This document shows positions 1 to 10,996 of a stretch of 64,000 bases of DNA, piece by piece; the first letter of the stretch is position 1; every line of letters starts with the position of its first letter. Source of the DNA: Fusarium oxysporum f. sp. lycopersici 4287 (Eukaryota > Ascomycota > Sordariomycetes > Hypocreales > Nectriaceae); assembly GCF_000149955.1 (NCBI RefSeq), contig NC_030987.1, positions 590,003-654,002 on the forward strand. The letters run 5' to 3'. The notes under the pieces were generated by a model, which saw only the letters and a list, made by a program, of their open reading frames with translations, ran no database searches and was not told where the DNA came from. Position numbers and translations under genes: made by a program.

Positions 1-1
1 A

Positions 2-370
2 TCCACCACGGAGCGCGACACCCTGCAGTCGGGACATCACAGCGGTTCCGGCGCCGGAAGCTTTCTGCGCGCCAAGATCGAAGACGTGCGCGGCGTAGAC
101 CACGAGCAAGCACGTCGCGAGCGCACGCGCAAGCTGGAACTCCGCGTCGAAGAGCTAACCCACGAGGTTGAGAGTGCTCGCAAAACGAGCGACATGTTTG
201 ATGATGAGGTTGTCAAGGAGGTGGCTGACTTTGAGCGCATCAAGAGGATTGAGATGAAGAGCCAGCTGGGCGGTCTTGCGGATGCGCATATTGAGTTTTA
301 TGGTGAGGTTGCTAGTATTTGGGAAAAGTACGTTCAGGAGATGGAGAAAGAGGGGATCGTGAGTGCGTAG
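2..370 (+). CDS. snx4: Sorting nexin Snx4/Atg24-like, C-terminal part (5' end outside window)
   Basis: An open frame runs from base 2 to a TAG at 368-370 and gives about 122 C-terminal residues. The region is highly charged and helical, with a coiled-coil stretch (RTRKLELRVEELTHEVESAR), then FERIKRIEMKSQLGGLADAH and a final EFYGEVASIWEKY. This matches the last helices of the BAR domain of Snx4/Atg24 sorting nexins. Members of that family bind PI3P through an upstream PX domain and act in endosome-to-Golgi recycling and selective autophagy. The PX domain is not in the window, so the assignment rests on the BAR tail alone; another PX-BAR nexin is possible. The gene converges on kex2, with about 360 bases between the stop codons. 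Confidence 0.72.
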   Translation, partial: STTERDTLQSGHHSGSGAGSFLRAKIEDVRGVDHEQARRERTRKLELRVEELTHEVESARKTSDMFDDEVVKEVADFERIKRIEMKSQLGGLADAHIEFYGEVASIWEKYVQEMEKEGIVSA

Positions 371-727
371 AGGAAAGCGGGGATTGAAGTTCTATTCGGC
401 GTTTATTAGGATATGGCGTTTGGGCTGCTGCTTAGATGATGGCGACGAGGACTCGACTAAAGTAGCTCGTCTAGAAGAAAGACATTCATGGCAATAGCAA
501 AGTCGGTAATCGTGAACAAGGGCCTCGAGAATAAATATCGCTACGAACAACTGGGGTCTGATGCAAGAATCACCTCATATTTCAATCTTGACATTTTGTA
601 CCAAACGCCATCCAAGGTCTATTGACAAAAGCACAATATACCAACATAGATAAGACAAATCACATAAAACTCCGCCTATCCATGCAAAAAGCACCCAAAT
701 GGCTTGCTACGATGCCCAAGTCATGTA
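371..727. other. Convergent intergenic region snx4 / kex2
   Basis: This stretch separates two convergent stop codons. I see no further gene and no repeat; it presumably holds the two 3' UTRs and polyadenylation signals. Confidence 0.6.
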
Positions 728-3365
728 TCAACGTCCACCCAATGGTCTCGTCTCACCCTTCTCATCATCACTACTCTCTTCCTCACTCTCCTCATCGCTG
801 TCACTGTCTTCTCCCACAGCATAATGCTGCGTATCATCACCTGCCAATCTATCACGAGATTGCTCACGATCATCTCTGTAGTCTTCAAACTGCTCATCAT
901 CGCTGCCCTCGGCAAAAGCATCGTACAACTCTCCGCCACGAGTCCTGCGGGCTTTACCGCCGGCGGCCTTTTCGCCGGCTCGAAGACCCTCAGCCTCTTC
1001 TTCGTCGATGAGTTCGAATTCGTAGTTGTTGTGGGAGGTGTTGCGGAGACGACGGCGACGGGCGATCCAGAAGTAGATACCAAGGCCGATGCAGAAGGCT
1101 GCGATGAGACCGACTGCGCCATAGATCCAGACCTGTGCTGTCTTGGAGGCGCCGAAGGTGGGGAGCCAAGAGACCCAGGATGATGAAGCTGTAGTCGATT
1201 CCTCGGCAGACTCTTGGGTGCTTGAGGGCTCTTCCTCGTCGGTGCCGGTAGGTCGAGCGGGCTTGTTGGGACGTTCAGGGTGATCAGTAGGATGTTCAAT
1301 GAGAGTAGGCTTGGTAGCAGGAGGAGCTGAGGTTGTAGAAGCAGCAATTGTTGTGGTAGACACAATCTTATCGTGGTCCTTGTCGTCATCTGCGTTAGGC
1401 ATGGGTAATAGAGTTGCCTTGTCTGCATCAATAGCTTCACCCCATAGCTTCAGGCGCCAGTCGGTAAAGCTGCCCTTGAATGAGTTCTTCTCAGTGTCAC
1501 GGACAATGATAGTCCACTTGCCGACACCACTTTCACCCCTACATAAAGTTAGAATGAGCAGATCAAGTGTAACAGGAATACATACCAGTGAGCAACACTC
1601 ATAAAAGTCCAATCGATATATCCCTCCTCCTTGGCATCGCCTCGTCGGGCGACCGCAAGATGGCTGACCACATTGTCAGGGCTGATCAAGTCAACGCTCA
1701 GGTCACCACGTCGAGTGTGCTCGACGTTCATAGTAACAGTGATGTGCTCAACACGAGCGAGGTTGGAGCCCTTGAGCATGTCCTCGGTAACTTCAAGCGT
1801 TACACTCAAACCATCTCGACCCTCAGGGATCGACTTCTTGACATGAACCCAAGGAGAGAAATACCATGACTGTGGCTTGACCAGCGGCCAATCCTTGGCT
1901 CTCTCGACCAAAGCCCAAGAGTCAATCTTTCCATAACCGAAGACGTGGCTGAACTTCTTGCCAATCGTGGTATTCTGCTGGTTGGACTCGTCACCTTCAA
2001 TCGGGATGGCCGTGTCCATGGCGATGTATTGTAAGTCTCTCCATGTGAGCTCGGGGCGAACCTGAAGCGCCAGAGCAAAAATACCAGCAGCAAGTGGCGC
2101 GGCAGCAGATGTACCACCGTGAGCCTTGTAACAGCTGTTCTTTCCGACATCGGTTGTGTGCTGAATGAGTTAGTGAACGCTCTAGATAAAGGCAATGTTG
2201 AACCTACAATAGCATCCCCGCTTCCACTGCTGTATGTAACAACCAATTGAGCAGAGCACTCCTCAGCGTAGTAGGGATGAAGTCCAGTTCGGTCAACAGC
2301 ACCAATGGTAATGCTGTAGATTGAGTTGGTGTATCCATCGAAGTTGCAGTTATCGCCTTGACCAGCACCATTACCACTGGCAAAAACGTAGATGGAACCA
2401 AGACCACGACGTCCCTTTTGAATCGCCTTGAGCATAGCTCTTCGAATCACTACATCGGGCGCCTCCATGGTTTGACCATCATCAGACGGACCCCATGAGC
2501 AAGAGTAGATATGGTTGTCGTCGTATTTGTACATCATAGCTTCCGCTTCGTCGGCATCGCTGATGAGCTTACTAAGAATTCGAAGGCCGGCGACCTTGGA
2601 ATCATATGCGACACCGATACCGCAGACATCGTTGCGCGCAGCTGCCACTTCACCAGCGCAGCGTGTACCGTGTCGGTCCTCGTCCAAAACAGGGGCAGGT
2701 TCGGGGTCGTTGTCGTTGAAATCCCAAGAGCCAGCGGCGAAATAGTTGGGCTTGAGATCATCGCTATGCATATCAAGACCGTCGTCAATCACGGCCACAG
2801 TAACGTTCTTTCCGGTAATACCATCCAGCCAAAGGCCAGTGACATTGACATCGTGGCCGACTTGAGTGGGGTTCAATAGATGCCACTGCTCCTTGAAGAT
2901 GGGGTCTTGGATGTCCAGCTCCTTCATAATTGACGCCTGGTATTTGCTCATCAGGTCTCGAGCTTCGACCGGTGATTCGCGGCGGCCCAGTTGGGGGACA
3001 TAGCCTTTTGGCGGTGGAGGGATCTCTCGCTTGAACAGGTGTTGTCGTGCTTGTTGCTTCTTTGACAAAAGAATACCATCAACTGGATCAGAGCCTCCCA
3101 GATCTCGCTTCCTTCTCTTTCTCTCTGTTATTTCTCTCTTCACAATGTCGTGTTCGGCTTTGCGGGCGCGGAAAACATGATGGTCGTCGAGCGAACCAAG
3201 CTGGCCCTCGTGGGCAAATCCGAGTCGACTAGCGACTTGGTCGGGCGTCGTTGTCGTATCGAGGTGCAGAACATAATAATCGTTTAATGCGTAATCTCGT
3301 GCCGGTCTGGAGCCATGAGCCAGAGCCGTGAAGCCGGCGAGGCTCAACAGCGAAGCAATCTTCAT
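728..3365 (-). CDS. kex2: Kexin, Golgi proprotein convertase (subtilisin family S8B)
   Basis: Three exons (3365-2208, 2160-1586, 1538-728) give 847 residues. Introns are 2161-2207 and 1539-1585, 47 bases each. The protein has an N-terminal signal peptide, then a prodomain with basic sites such as KR at 112-113. The catalytic domain follows, with Asp194 (AVIDDGLD), His232 (DRHGTRCAGE), oxyanion Asn332 (FASGNG) and Ser404 (GGTSAAAP). After it come a P/Homo B domain, a Thr/Ser-rich stalk, one membrane span (WIYGAVGLIAAFCIGLGIYF) and an acidic cytosolic tail with an NNYEFELIDEEE stretch resembling Golgi-retention signals. Kexins cleave after Lys-Arg or Arg-Arg in secreted precursors in the late Golgi. 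Domain order, length and all catalytic residues fit yeast Kex2, and the gene looks intact. Confidence 0.96.
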
Positions 3366-4464
3366 GATGCGAAAGGAAAAGAAACCTTGCAGCGCAAGGG
3401 GAGGTGCGAGAGGTCGAGAAGCTGTTTAACACATCCAGAGAAGCGCTATCGATCGGAACGAGAACTGGAGCAAACGGAGATATTAGCTTCGATGTTGAGA
3501 GAGCGAAGATTGAATGGCGGCGACAGCGACAGGAGTTGCCACGCGGAGATCTGTATTCGTGGTGGCTAAGGGGATCAAGAATGCAAAGCAATGCTGCCAC
3601 CAGCGTAAATTGTTGGCGCAGGTCGCACAGCTTATGCTGGTTGGGGAGAACGGTTTCTTATAATCGTACCTCGAAAATGCAACACAGTCGATCCCTTAAG
3701 GTTTTTGGGGAAGCTAGGATGTTTGGAAAAAGGTTTAAGGAGGGAACAAAGAGATGGGGTTGGGATGCTCTCGTGGTGATGCGTGGCCTCGAGCGCTACC
3801 GGGGAGGTACCGCCCAAAGTTCCTGACAAAAATAGGGGACCTGCACTGGAGCCGCTGGTGGTGCGTGGCCTAGAAGGGTGCCCGGCGGGATCAGTCCGCT
3901 AAGGACACACGGCCACCTGCCGGATATGCCCCTAGCTGCGCCACAGTGGACATGAACCGGTTTGCAATGCAACATAAAGTATCACGTTTCCAGTTTTTCG
4001 CATTTGAGTTGAGATGTGATCTGCAGAACTTGGCACCTAGGGAAATGCTAAAAAATATTGAATTCTCCTTAAATACCAGTCTTTCTGCTGTTTTGTAATC
4101 ATGGCATGCATTTATTCTTCTGCCTATCCTCACTGCCCAGGCATCATCATATTCTCATCCCAAACGCCACAGCTCCGCCACTCTCAACCGATCTCAAACA
4201 CTCAGACACAAGATTAGACCAGATCTGGACCCGTGGGTAGCATCCTCCCACCAAAACCGGCACATCAATAAGCGGCTCAATAGAGGCACGGTCCCTGAAA
4301 CATGAGGAATTTACCTCAAGAATGTGGTTGCCAAGCAATAAAATAAACATTTCTTTAATTAAGTCTAACATCGGAACTCGCTCTAAAAGATCTCATTCCA
4401 TATCTATCGCCCCAACGCCATTTCTAAAACCGACCATCCCGTTTTTAAATCGTTATATGAGCAC
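3366..4464. other. Intergenic region upstream of kex2
   Basis: The first few hundred bases upstream of kex2 presumably carry its promoter and 5' UTR. The remainder, down to the stop of the phosphate carrier, holds only short open frames with no recognisable protein features and no convincing splice structure. No repeat was seen. Confidence 0.5.
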
Positions 4465-5461
4465 TCATAGAGACTCCTCTTTGTGAATCTCAATGCTTGG
4501 TGGTGCGCCTGTGAGGGCCTTGCATTGAGCGTATACCACGAATTGAGCGCCGACGAGACCGCATGTCATGACGATACGAGGTCCCAGTCCAGTCAGAAGT
4601 AATCGCTTGGGTCCGAATTCTTTCGCAAGTTGGAACATGCGACTTGTCGCGCCCTGGCTCTTATCACCAGCGCCCTTGTTGATGGCTGATAAGAGAGTAT
4701 CGGCAGGGTGAGAGAGAATGGCGGCAGCAGCACCGGCGGTGATACCAGATGTAAGCTCTACTCCGGTTGACTCAAGCTGTGTGAGCTTCTGCTTTCGCTC
4801 GGGGCCCATTGCGCGGTAGATGACCTCGTTGACGGCCTCATGAACAGAGAATTGGCCAACAGCGAAGGGAATCTGCTTGAACAACAGAGGAACAAAGCCA
4901 GAGTAGAAGCCCTTGAAGCCCTCCTCACGCGCCATTCTTGTGAAACCCGAAAGCAAACCATCGGCATATCCCCTCTGCGAAACGAGTCGAATTCGCGTGG
5001 CCTCGAGCGGACACAGAAGAATATCAGCAAAGAACTCGGCTGATGCACTGGCAGTGAGATAAACGCCCGTTCGATGATCGACAGCCTTCTCAGGACCTCC
5101 AAGCATAGTGATGTACTTCTTCTTGAAGAACTCGTAACCAGCGAACTTGGCACCGCCTTGTACGAGGTAGCCTACTGCAGTGGGGCCGAAGCCAGTCAGT
5201 AGCGCTGAAGCACCCTCCTTGGCGACGATGCTGCGACCAGCCGAGAGCATGTTGTATCCCTTCAAGGCATCGTCGACCTGAATTCGTGTCTTTACGACAT
5301 CAATTGGCGTGACAGCCTGTATCTTGTCAGCTTGCGATTGTGAGCATGCGAAGCATGCGACTTACACCATGAGTAGACGTCGCAGCGAGGGCGCCTGCGC
5401 CAAAGAACTTGACGTAATCGCTGATGGTGAAGTTGGGAACTTCCGACTGTTTCGTAGCCAT
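4465..5461 (-). CDS. Mitochondrial phosphate carrier (Mir1/PiC type)
   Basis: Two exons (5461-5366 and 5316-4465) give 315 residues; the 49-base intron begins GTAAGT. The ATG at 5461 gives a short N-terminus running straight into the first helix. Three carrier repeats are visible with signature-like motifs PIDVVKTRIQ, PLEATRIRLVS and the degenerate HPADTLLSAIN, and glycine-rich helices such as GFVPLLFKQIPFAVGQF. These agree with the phosphate-carrier branch of SLC25, which imports phosphate with protons across the inner mitochondrial membrane for ATP synthesis. Length is normal and no lesion is seen. Another SLC25 branch is possible but less likely given the FGPRIVMT-type C-terminal repeat. 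Confidence 0.9.
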
Positions 5462-6508
5462 GATGAATGTCGCTCAATTGCTAAATTTGCTGCTCCGAAG
5501 CTGTGTTGCGTAGAATGCGCGTTGGATGTGTTTTATGTTTTTCGCTGGAATGATGACGTCGTTGCTCATGTTCCGTAGCTACCGAGGAGCCAAGCTTGAT
5601 CTTGCAGCCGGTTTTGCCGTCATCGGTCCGCTTTGACGCTTTTGACGTCTTCTAGCTTGCTTTACGAGAATTGCGTCGATAAGGGCAATCATGCAGCTGA
5701 GTTTATTATCCATTCTTTATTAAGTAGGATTTTCTTATTTGCAGTCGGTCATCCCGGGCTTCTACAGCCGGTATCTTTTAGCATGCGTCTTTGCTTGACT
5801 CCCGTGAGACCCTCCATCGGGGGCCCGGATTTGAGGTGGGGCCATCGGCACCGACATGGCATCGGCTTCAGGATATAAACGCGACAGCGAGTGACATCAC
5901 ATCAGAATCCCGCGGGGTTACCATGGAATTGCGATATCGCTCTTCAGCTGCATTTCCCGTTTTGTTGACATTTGTTGATTGGCCATCCCTCCCTGTGTGC
6001 TATTCCCGACTGCTCCGGGCGGCCAATGGATCTGGTCAATGAAGAATGCCTGAAACAGGATGAGATCGCGAACATTTATTTATAGCTGACGCAGAGATAA
6101 AACGCAATGGTATCGATTGGACCATATCCGACGTTTAGAGATAACGGGAGCTAAATCGAGAGATGTATTGCCGTTCTGTCAACCAGCTTTAGCCAAGACT
6201 GTAAGGTACCTTGGTCGAGACTGAAGCTTTACATTTTCTTTGATCCAATGATCAGTCCTGGTGTTGCACAAACCTGACAAAGGGCGCTGGCTTGCGTACT
6301 CCTGGACTGATCATTGGATGGATGCAATGGTGCAACAAACAGACAAGGTAAAAGAGAAGACTCCCTTGTCCCCAGTGCGAGGAAATGTCCTTCATTATTC
6401 GAACTCTTTAATATGCCTGCCCGTCTTCGAGAGCACAGAACGGCCTTCTCTCAAGCGTTCTGGTCCAGGCGGCCCTGTTATACGACTTTCTCAAAGGCAT
6501 AGTTTCAA
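5462..6508. other. Intergenic region, carrier promoter to tRNA
   Basis: This region holds the promoter of the phosphate carrier and roughly a kilobase with no supported gene. Short frames across 5630-6050 have no recognisable protein signature. A short inverted pair, GATCAGTCC near 6250 and GGACTGATC near 6305, could form a loose hairpin. Confidence 0.4.
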
Positions 6509-6612
6509 GGCAAGATGGCCGAGCGGTCTAAGGCGCTGTGTTCAGGTTCGATTCGAACTAGTAACGATTCGCAGTCTCGAAAGGGGCCTGGGTTCGAATC
6601 CCAGTCTTGTCA
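6509..6612 (+). tRNA. tRNA-Leu(CAG), 22-base intron
   Basis: A class II tRNA folds well. The 7-bp acceptor stem is GGCAAGA with TCTTGTC, including one G-U pair. The D arm begins GGCCGAGCGGTCTAAGGC. The anticodon stem is CTGTG/CGCAG with loop TT-CAG-G, followed by a long variable arm and a T arm with GGTTCGAATCC. The discriminator base is A, as expected for leucine. A 22-base intron lies one base 3' of the anticodon (6547-6568), the usual eukaryotic position. A T-run follows directly as the Pol III terminator. A second copy with identical mature sequence is at 51552-51655. Confidence 0.95.
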
Positions 6613-8269
6613 TTTTTGCGATTCCTCACTACTAGACCTTTCTTTTTATTTTGATAGAATTGCTGAGTTCTGTCTCCTGTAGGTGAAAACTTTGCCGCGG
6701 ACAGCTAAATCAAGTGGCATCCTGTTGCCTTATGGCGCAGGCAGTTGTTGTTTTGTACCCAATTGCTCTAATAAGTCGAGAAAAGCTTTTGATTTGAACA
6801 TATCCTCTTGCCATGGCCTTCCGTAGTCTTCTGACTTTGACAGATTCCCAGAAGCCAATATAGAGGTCCATATGTATTGCCTTTAGATTGCATGGTTTGC
6901 TATAGTGTTCCTTCAGACAAGAGAAGGAATGTTGCCGCCTTGTAATCTAGTTCTTTCACTATGCCTCTTTTTTATTCAGAGTAATTCTGTACTCAACATC
7001 TCCTCGATTTCGAAAAAACAAAAAGAGCTTCCTGCTCACTCTTGGCTGGCCGCTTCAGTCTTGTGCGTTCGAGGCAGGTTGCAGTGCATGAGAAGACGAC
7101 TCTGTCCGGAATGCTTAACATCCGAAAGCATCCTCGGCTAACCACGCAATACCTTGGTTTATAGGATATGAAGTAGCATCTAATATCCTTCAAGTTTCTC
7201 CTCTCCGGCTATTGAAAGGCGGTTATGTTCGGGCCAAGTCTGTTCGTGATGAAAAGTAGTATCTGATATTGAATGAGACGTAGAAAACATACGATGTTCA
7301 AGCTTCGGAGAACAACTTCCAGATCTAAACGCAGAAAACACGGAGATGAATAAAACAACCGTTTCGTCATAGACATGTGAAGTCGTCAATGCATCTCAAG
7401 ACGAAAACGGCATTCACGACTTATAAAGAACCAGACTGGCCAGATTCAGCAAGTCGGATAGTCCAACGGCAAGCAAACCGACCAATGATACAGCACCTCC
7501 TCAAACAATACCCCAAAAGTCATGCGATAATAGATGCTAGACGCGGGGAAGTTGTAAGATTTAGTGTAGCATTACATACAGCCTCGTAAGTTTAGGGTAC
7601 CTTCTGGAAATGCACCACCGGTCTGGGGAAACTCGAGGCGAGAATATCCCGGATCCCGGAGATGTAAAAGTGAACTCGAGCTGTTTGGCTTCCATCAGCT
7701 GGTTCTAGAGTTTGGGGGTGAGGCAACTGACGTAGACAGGTGTTGTCACAAGACTGAGCCTATCGGTGGGCGCCGTGGCTGGGAATCACACGGTTATTGA
7801 AGCCTTGGCAGTTTAGCCTTTACACGATAAACACTTCATAATTCACTATGAAACTCGTAAGTGAGTCGATATAGTACTCTTGAAATAATTATAGTGTTTT
7901 CACAATTGTATCATACCGGCATTGCAATTGCGCCAAAGCTACGGAGTAGTTCTCCAGAGTTTCGAGTCTGGGGTCGAGTTACAGGCCCCGATAATGCCCG
8001 ACATGGGTGGCCCGGCTCTTGTCATTGTCACGGCACACCAAACGGTGATCATCGAACCACCGGCAGTCATAACGTGTGATGCTGTAAAGCCAAGGACGGA
8101 AAACCAGGAGAAGTAGCATTTTATCGATAATTATATAATGTTCATTCATTTCCTGCTCTGTACCTCATCATCAGCACTCACAATTGAGAACACGACCAAA
8201 CAAGACACTTTGCAATCAACGCTCCAACAAAAACCACGACATTCAAGCATACAACCAACAACCATCAAA
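6613..8269. other. Gene-poor region between tRNA-Leu and the small membrane-protein gene
   Basis: About 1.6 kb with no supported gene. Open frames here (for example around 6900-7140 and 7860-8080) show neither domain motifs nor splice continuity. No repeats or RNA genes were recognised. The last part is presumably the promoter and 5' UTR of the gene starting at 8270. Confidence 0.45.
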
Positions 8270-8523
8270 ATGCTTCCCGCTGCCACTTCCGCCCACATCG
8301 CTCCTAAGTCAGTATCTCCACCTCAACCAATCGCCTGTTTTATACTAACAAAACATCAAGGGTCCTCCCCATCGTCTTGACCGTTGGAGGCGCTACAGTT
8401 GCAGGCCGCTCACTGAGCCACTACAACAGGGAGACAACAATTCGGGCGCAACCTACACAACGAACTCAACCTCAACCTCGATCGAGATATTTCGAGCTGG
8501 TTCTTGAGTCTGTTTTCGCATAA
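8270..8523 (+). CDS. Small 66-residue protein with one predicted membrane segment, function unknown
   Basis: Exon 1 (8270-8307) and exon 2 (8361-8523) are joined by a 53-base intron with donor GTCAGT, a perfect TACTAAC branch site and acceptor AAG. The frame stays open across the junction and ends at TAA. The product starts MLPAATSAHIAPK and continues with a hydrophobic, glycine-containing segment (VLPIVLTVGGATVAGRSL). Its tail is polar, rich in Arg, Gln and Pro, and ends YFELVLESVFA. One short membrane span followed by a basic tail would suit a small mitochondrial or ER membrane protein, but no family was recognised. The good intron and the A-rich leader before the ATG (CATCAAAATG) are the main support. 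Confidence 0.55.
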
Positions 8524-9071
8524 ATACTTTACTTTGCTGGACAAAGGGAATGAATGAATCATGATGGACGGCGCATTTAATTGAGGCATATTTATTAGCC
8601 ATTTGGAGTTTTTGCTTTACGAATAAATACCTATTCAAATCTCTGCCTTCTACCCAAGTGGTCATTGTCTTGAATCCTTATTAGATCTTTGCAGATCGCA
8701 TTTAATCTGTACGCCGAATAATAACGCAGTCGTCGGCCAACATAAAGCTCAGTGAAAGTTTGCCGATGTTCTTAAGCTTATTCCTCCAGTAAATCAGCCC
8801 CAGATTATTCCCCGAGATAAGAACGGCCGCCAACCTCTAATCAATCATACTCTGTAGGTACAATTCCATCTTTTAGCTCAATCCTACCATTCAACTTCCC
8901 AGCATGAACCCAGTATTACTCCATCACGCCAAGCCGGTTTACGGAGAGCGTTCAAGCTAATGTCGGCTTCATGCTTCCCTACTGAGTAATTGAGCGACGA
9001 TCACGTGCAGACCATGAAGCTATAGATACACTTGCAAACCACGATACTACTCATGCGCTCTTTTTCTCATC
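8524..9071. other. Intergenic region upstream of the C69 peptidase
   Basis: No gene was found. It probably contains the 3' UTR of the small gene and the promoter of the secreted peptidase. Confidence 0.45.
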
Positions 9072-10637
9072 ATGCCTTTTCTCGCGGCAAGAATCATGTT
9101 CAACTACGCTACACTTGCGGCTATGCTTTGGCTGGCTTGTCCGGCATCAGCGAGCTATGCCTTCTACGTTGGCAAGAACCTCACTCAAGATGGGAGTGTT
9201 ATCGTCGGAGGCACTGGAGAAGAAGTTTCCAGCCATTGGCTTCAGCTCTTCCCGGCGCGTGATCATCCTCCCAACTCGACGATTACTGTTGGCGTCACTA
9301 AAGATGCCGTGTACCCGGGAGAGCTCATTCAGATTCCCCAAGTGAACCATACGTTTCGGTACATGAGTATGGAGTACTCTGACTTTGAGGGTTTTCCTGC
9401 GCCGTTGACAAATGGCGGTTTGAATGAGAAGGGTGTGACGGTCCGTGATGTCTGGGCTGATAACCGGGATGAGCTACTGGAGATGACGCCGAATCCTCAA
9501 CGGGGTGTGCAGTATAGCGACTTTGCTCGCATTGTTATGGAGAGAGCTAGCAGTGCTCGTGAGGGCGTTGAAATCATTGGAGACTTGATGGCGAAGTACG
9601 GTGAAGCGACTTATGGCGGCAACTCTCATCTCATCGCTGATAAAGATGAGGGCTGGGTTGTCTGGGAGATGGCGGGCGGCAAGAAGCTATGGGCTGCCCA
9701 ACGTCTTGGTCCGAATGATGTCAAGGTCCTCTACCCAGGCTACATCGAGAACTTCCCCACCGACTTCAAGAACAACCCCGACTATGCTGGATCTGACAAC
9801 ATTGTGTCATTTGCTGTTGAGCAGGGCTGGTGGAACAAGACTTCCGGCAAGCCGTTCAACATCTTCGACGTCTATGGTCCTCAGGATCCTCGATACAAGG
9901 CTCGTGATGGAGGCTACAAATTCATGTCGCAGGCAGCTCTGGAAAACGCCACCCTTGCGATGGTTCCTGTGACTGAAGCCAAGATGATGGAGAGAGTTCG
10001 AGATCCCCGCATTGCGGATGATGAAGCTGGCTATGGACAAGTCGTCAGTCTCCATGATGGAATCGACCGGGATATGCTACGAATCTGGAACGCGCCAGCG
10101 ACTTCTGTGGCAGCGCCTTTCGTTCCATGGTGGCTAGGCGTTCAGTCCGTCCCCCCAGAGTTCGGTGAGCATCGATATTTGACGACTGGCGCTTCAAGCA
10201 GCTTTCTTAACCCGGACTATCAACTGCAAGAAGCGTCGGAGTTTGCTGGCCGCATATTCAAGCGTGTGCTGTATTACATGTGCTCAGATCCCAACAAATA
10301 CCACCCCATCGTCACGGAGATGTTTGAGAACTTCGAGAGCGCATCCCGCGTCCAGGTTGAAGGCTGGGTGGAAAAGACAGCCTTGACTATGATCAAGCAA
10401 GGAGAAAGAAAAGCGGCACAGAGTTTGTTGACGTATTACTCACATACTCGTGCGGCTGAGGCCCTCGAAGTCGGACATACGTTGAACAATGCTTTGGATG
10501 GGTATATCAAGTTGACAGGGAAGTGGCGTGGACCCAAGGGCGATCAGATCAATGATAGTGGTGAGGGTAACGAGACGGTCAATTGTCTTGTCGGATTTGA
10601 CCCAGATAAGCCTAGATATCTCCAAGGCAACAACTAG
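9072..10637 (+). CDS. Secreted peptidase-like protein of family C69 (PepD-type Ntn hydrolase)
   Basis: A single-exon frame of 521 residues. An alternative start is Met9, which leaves a more typical signal peptide (hydrophobic stretch ending ACPASA). The segment YVGKNLTQDGSVIVGG and the later ADNRDELLEM, YGEATYGGNSHLIADKDEGW and GYIENFPTDF match peptidase family C69, related to Lactobacillus dipeptidase PepD. In that family the N-terminal Cys exposed by processing is the nucleophile (Cys five residues before VGK). Here the aligned residue is Ser28, placed immediately after a plausible signal-peptidase site (PASA before SYAF). Several N-glycosylation sequons support secretion. The gene appears intact; substrate and activity cannot be read from sequence, and loss of Cys leaves catalysis uncertain. 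Confidence 0.8.
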   Translation: MPFLAARIMFNYATLAAMLWLACPASASYAFYVGKNLTQDGSVIVGGTGEEVSSHWLQLFPARDHPPNSTITVGVTKDAVYPGELIQIPQVNHTFRYMSMEYSDFEGFPAPLTNGGLNEKGVTVRDVWADNRDELLEMTPNPQRGVQYSDFARIVMERASSAREGVEIIGDLMAKYGEATYGGNSHLIADKDEGWVVWEMAGGKKLWAAQRLGPNDVKVLYPGYIENFPTDFKNNPDYAGSDNIVSFAVEQGWWNKTSGKPFNIFDVYGPQDPRYKARDGGYKFMSQAALENATLAMVPVTEAKMMERVRDPRIADDEAGYGQVVSLHDGIDRDMLRIWNAPATSVAAPFVPWWLGVQSVPPEFGEHRYLTTGASSSFLNPDYQLQEASEFAGRIFKRVLYYMCSDPNKYHPIVTEMFENFESASRVQVEGWVEKTALTMIKQGERKAAQSLLTYYSHTRAAEALEVGHTLNNALDGYIKLTGKWRGPKGDQINDSGEGNETVNCLVGFDPDKPRYLQGNN

Positions 10638-10908
10638 ATGCTCGGAAATAATTAGTTAGATGGAAATAAATCTTCCGCCTACAAATCCCTCAGCCCAGCG
10701 TATCCCGAGTGAAGCAAATCACAAATCCATTGTAGCCGGCAAAAGTGGATCTGTTCCGCCTGTACCACGCCGCATCACCGACCTATCGACCCGCCCCGGA
10801 TGCATAAAAAGGGTGGGTAGTCCCCCCGAGCTCCCCGATATCACCAAGGTCACTTTGTCGGAAACCAGATCTTGTTTGGTCTCGGACCTCGGAAGCGCCG
10901 CCCCGGAT

Positions 10909-10916
10909 TATATAAA
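10909..10916 (+). promoter_or_regulatory. TATA box upstream of the Zn2Cys6 regulator
   Basis: TATATAAA lies about 80 bases before the ATG at 10997. Just upstream is CGGACCTCGG, two direct CGG triplets separated by 4 bases, a possible Zn2Cys6 binding site consistent with autoregulation. The site function is inferred. Confidence 0.5.
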
Positions 10917-10996
10917 CCCCGCAGAACCTAGCCTAGCCCAACTTCCCCAGATTCAGCGCGCGCCAACCAGACGCCAAACATTACTCTTCAACTTAG

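Noticed and set aside
721..1440. Long open frame overlapping the kexin tail
   Set aside because: It is a shifted-frame shadow of the acidic, Ser/Thr-rich C-terminal exon of kex2, with leucine/proline-biased nonsense composition.
3404..3826. 140-residue open frame upstream of kex2
   Set aside because: No domain, no start context, and it overlaps the expected kex2 promoter and leader.
6261..6635. 124-residue open frame
   Set aside because: Its 3' part is the tRNA-Leu gene; the remainder has no protein features.
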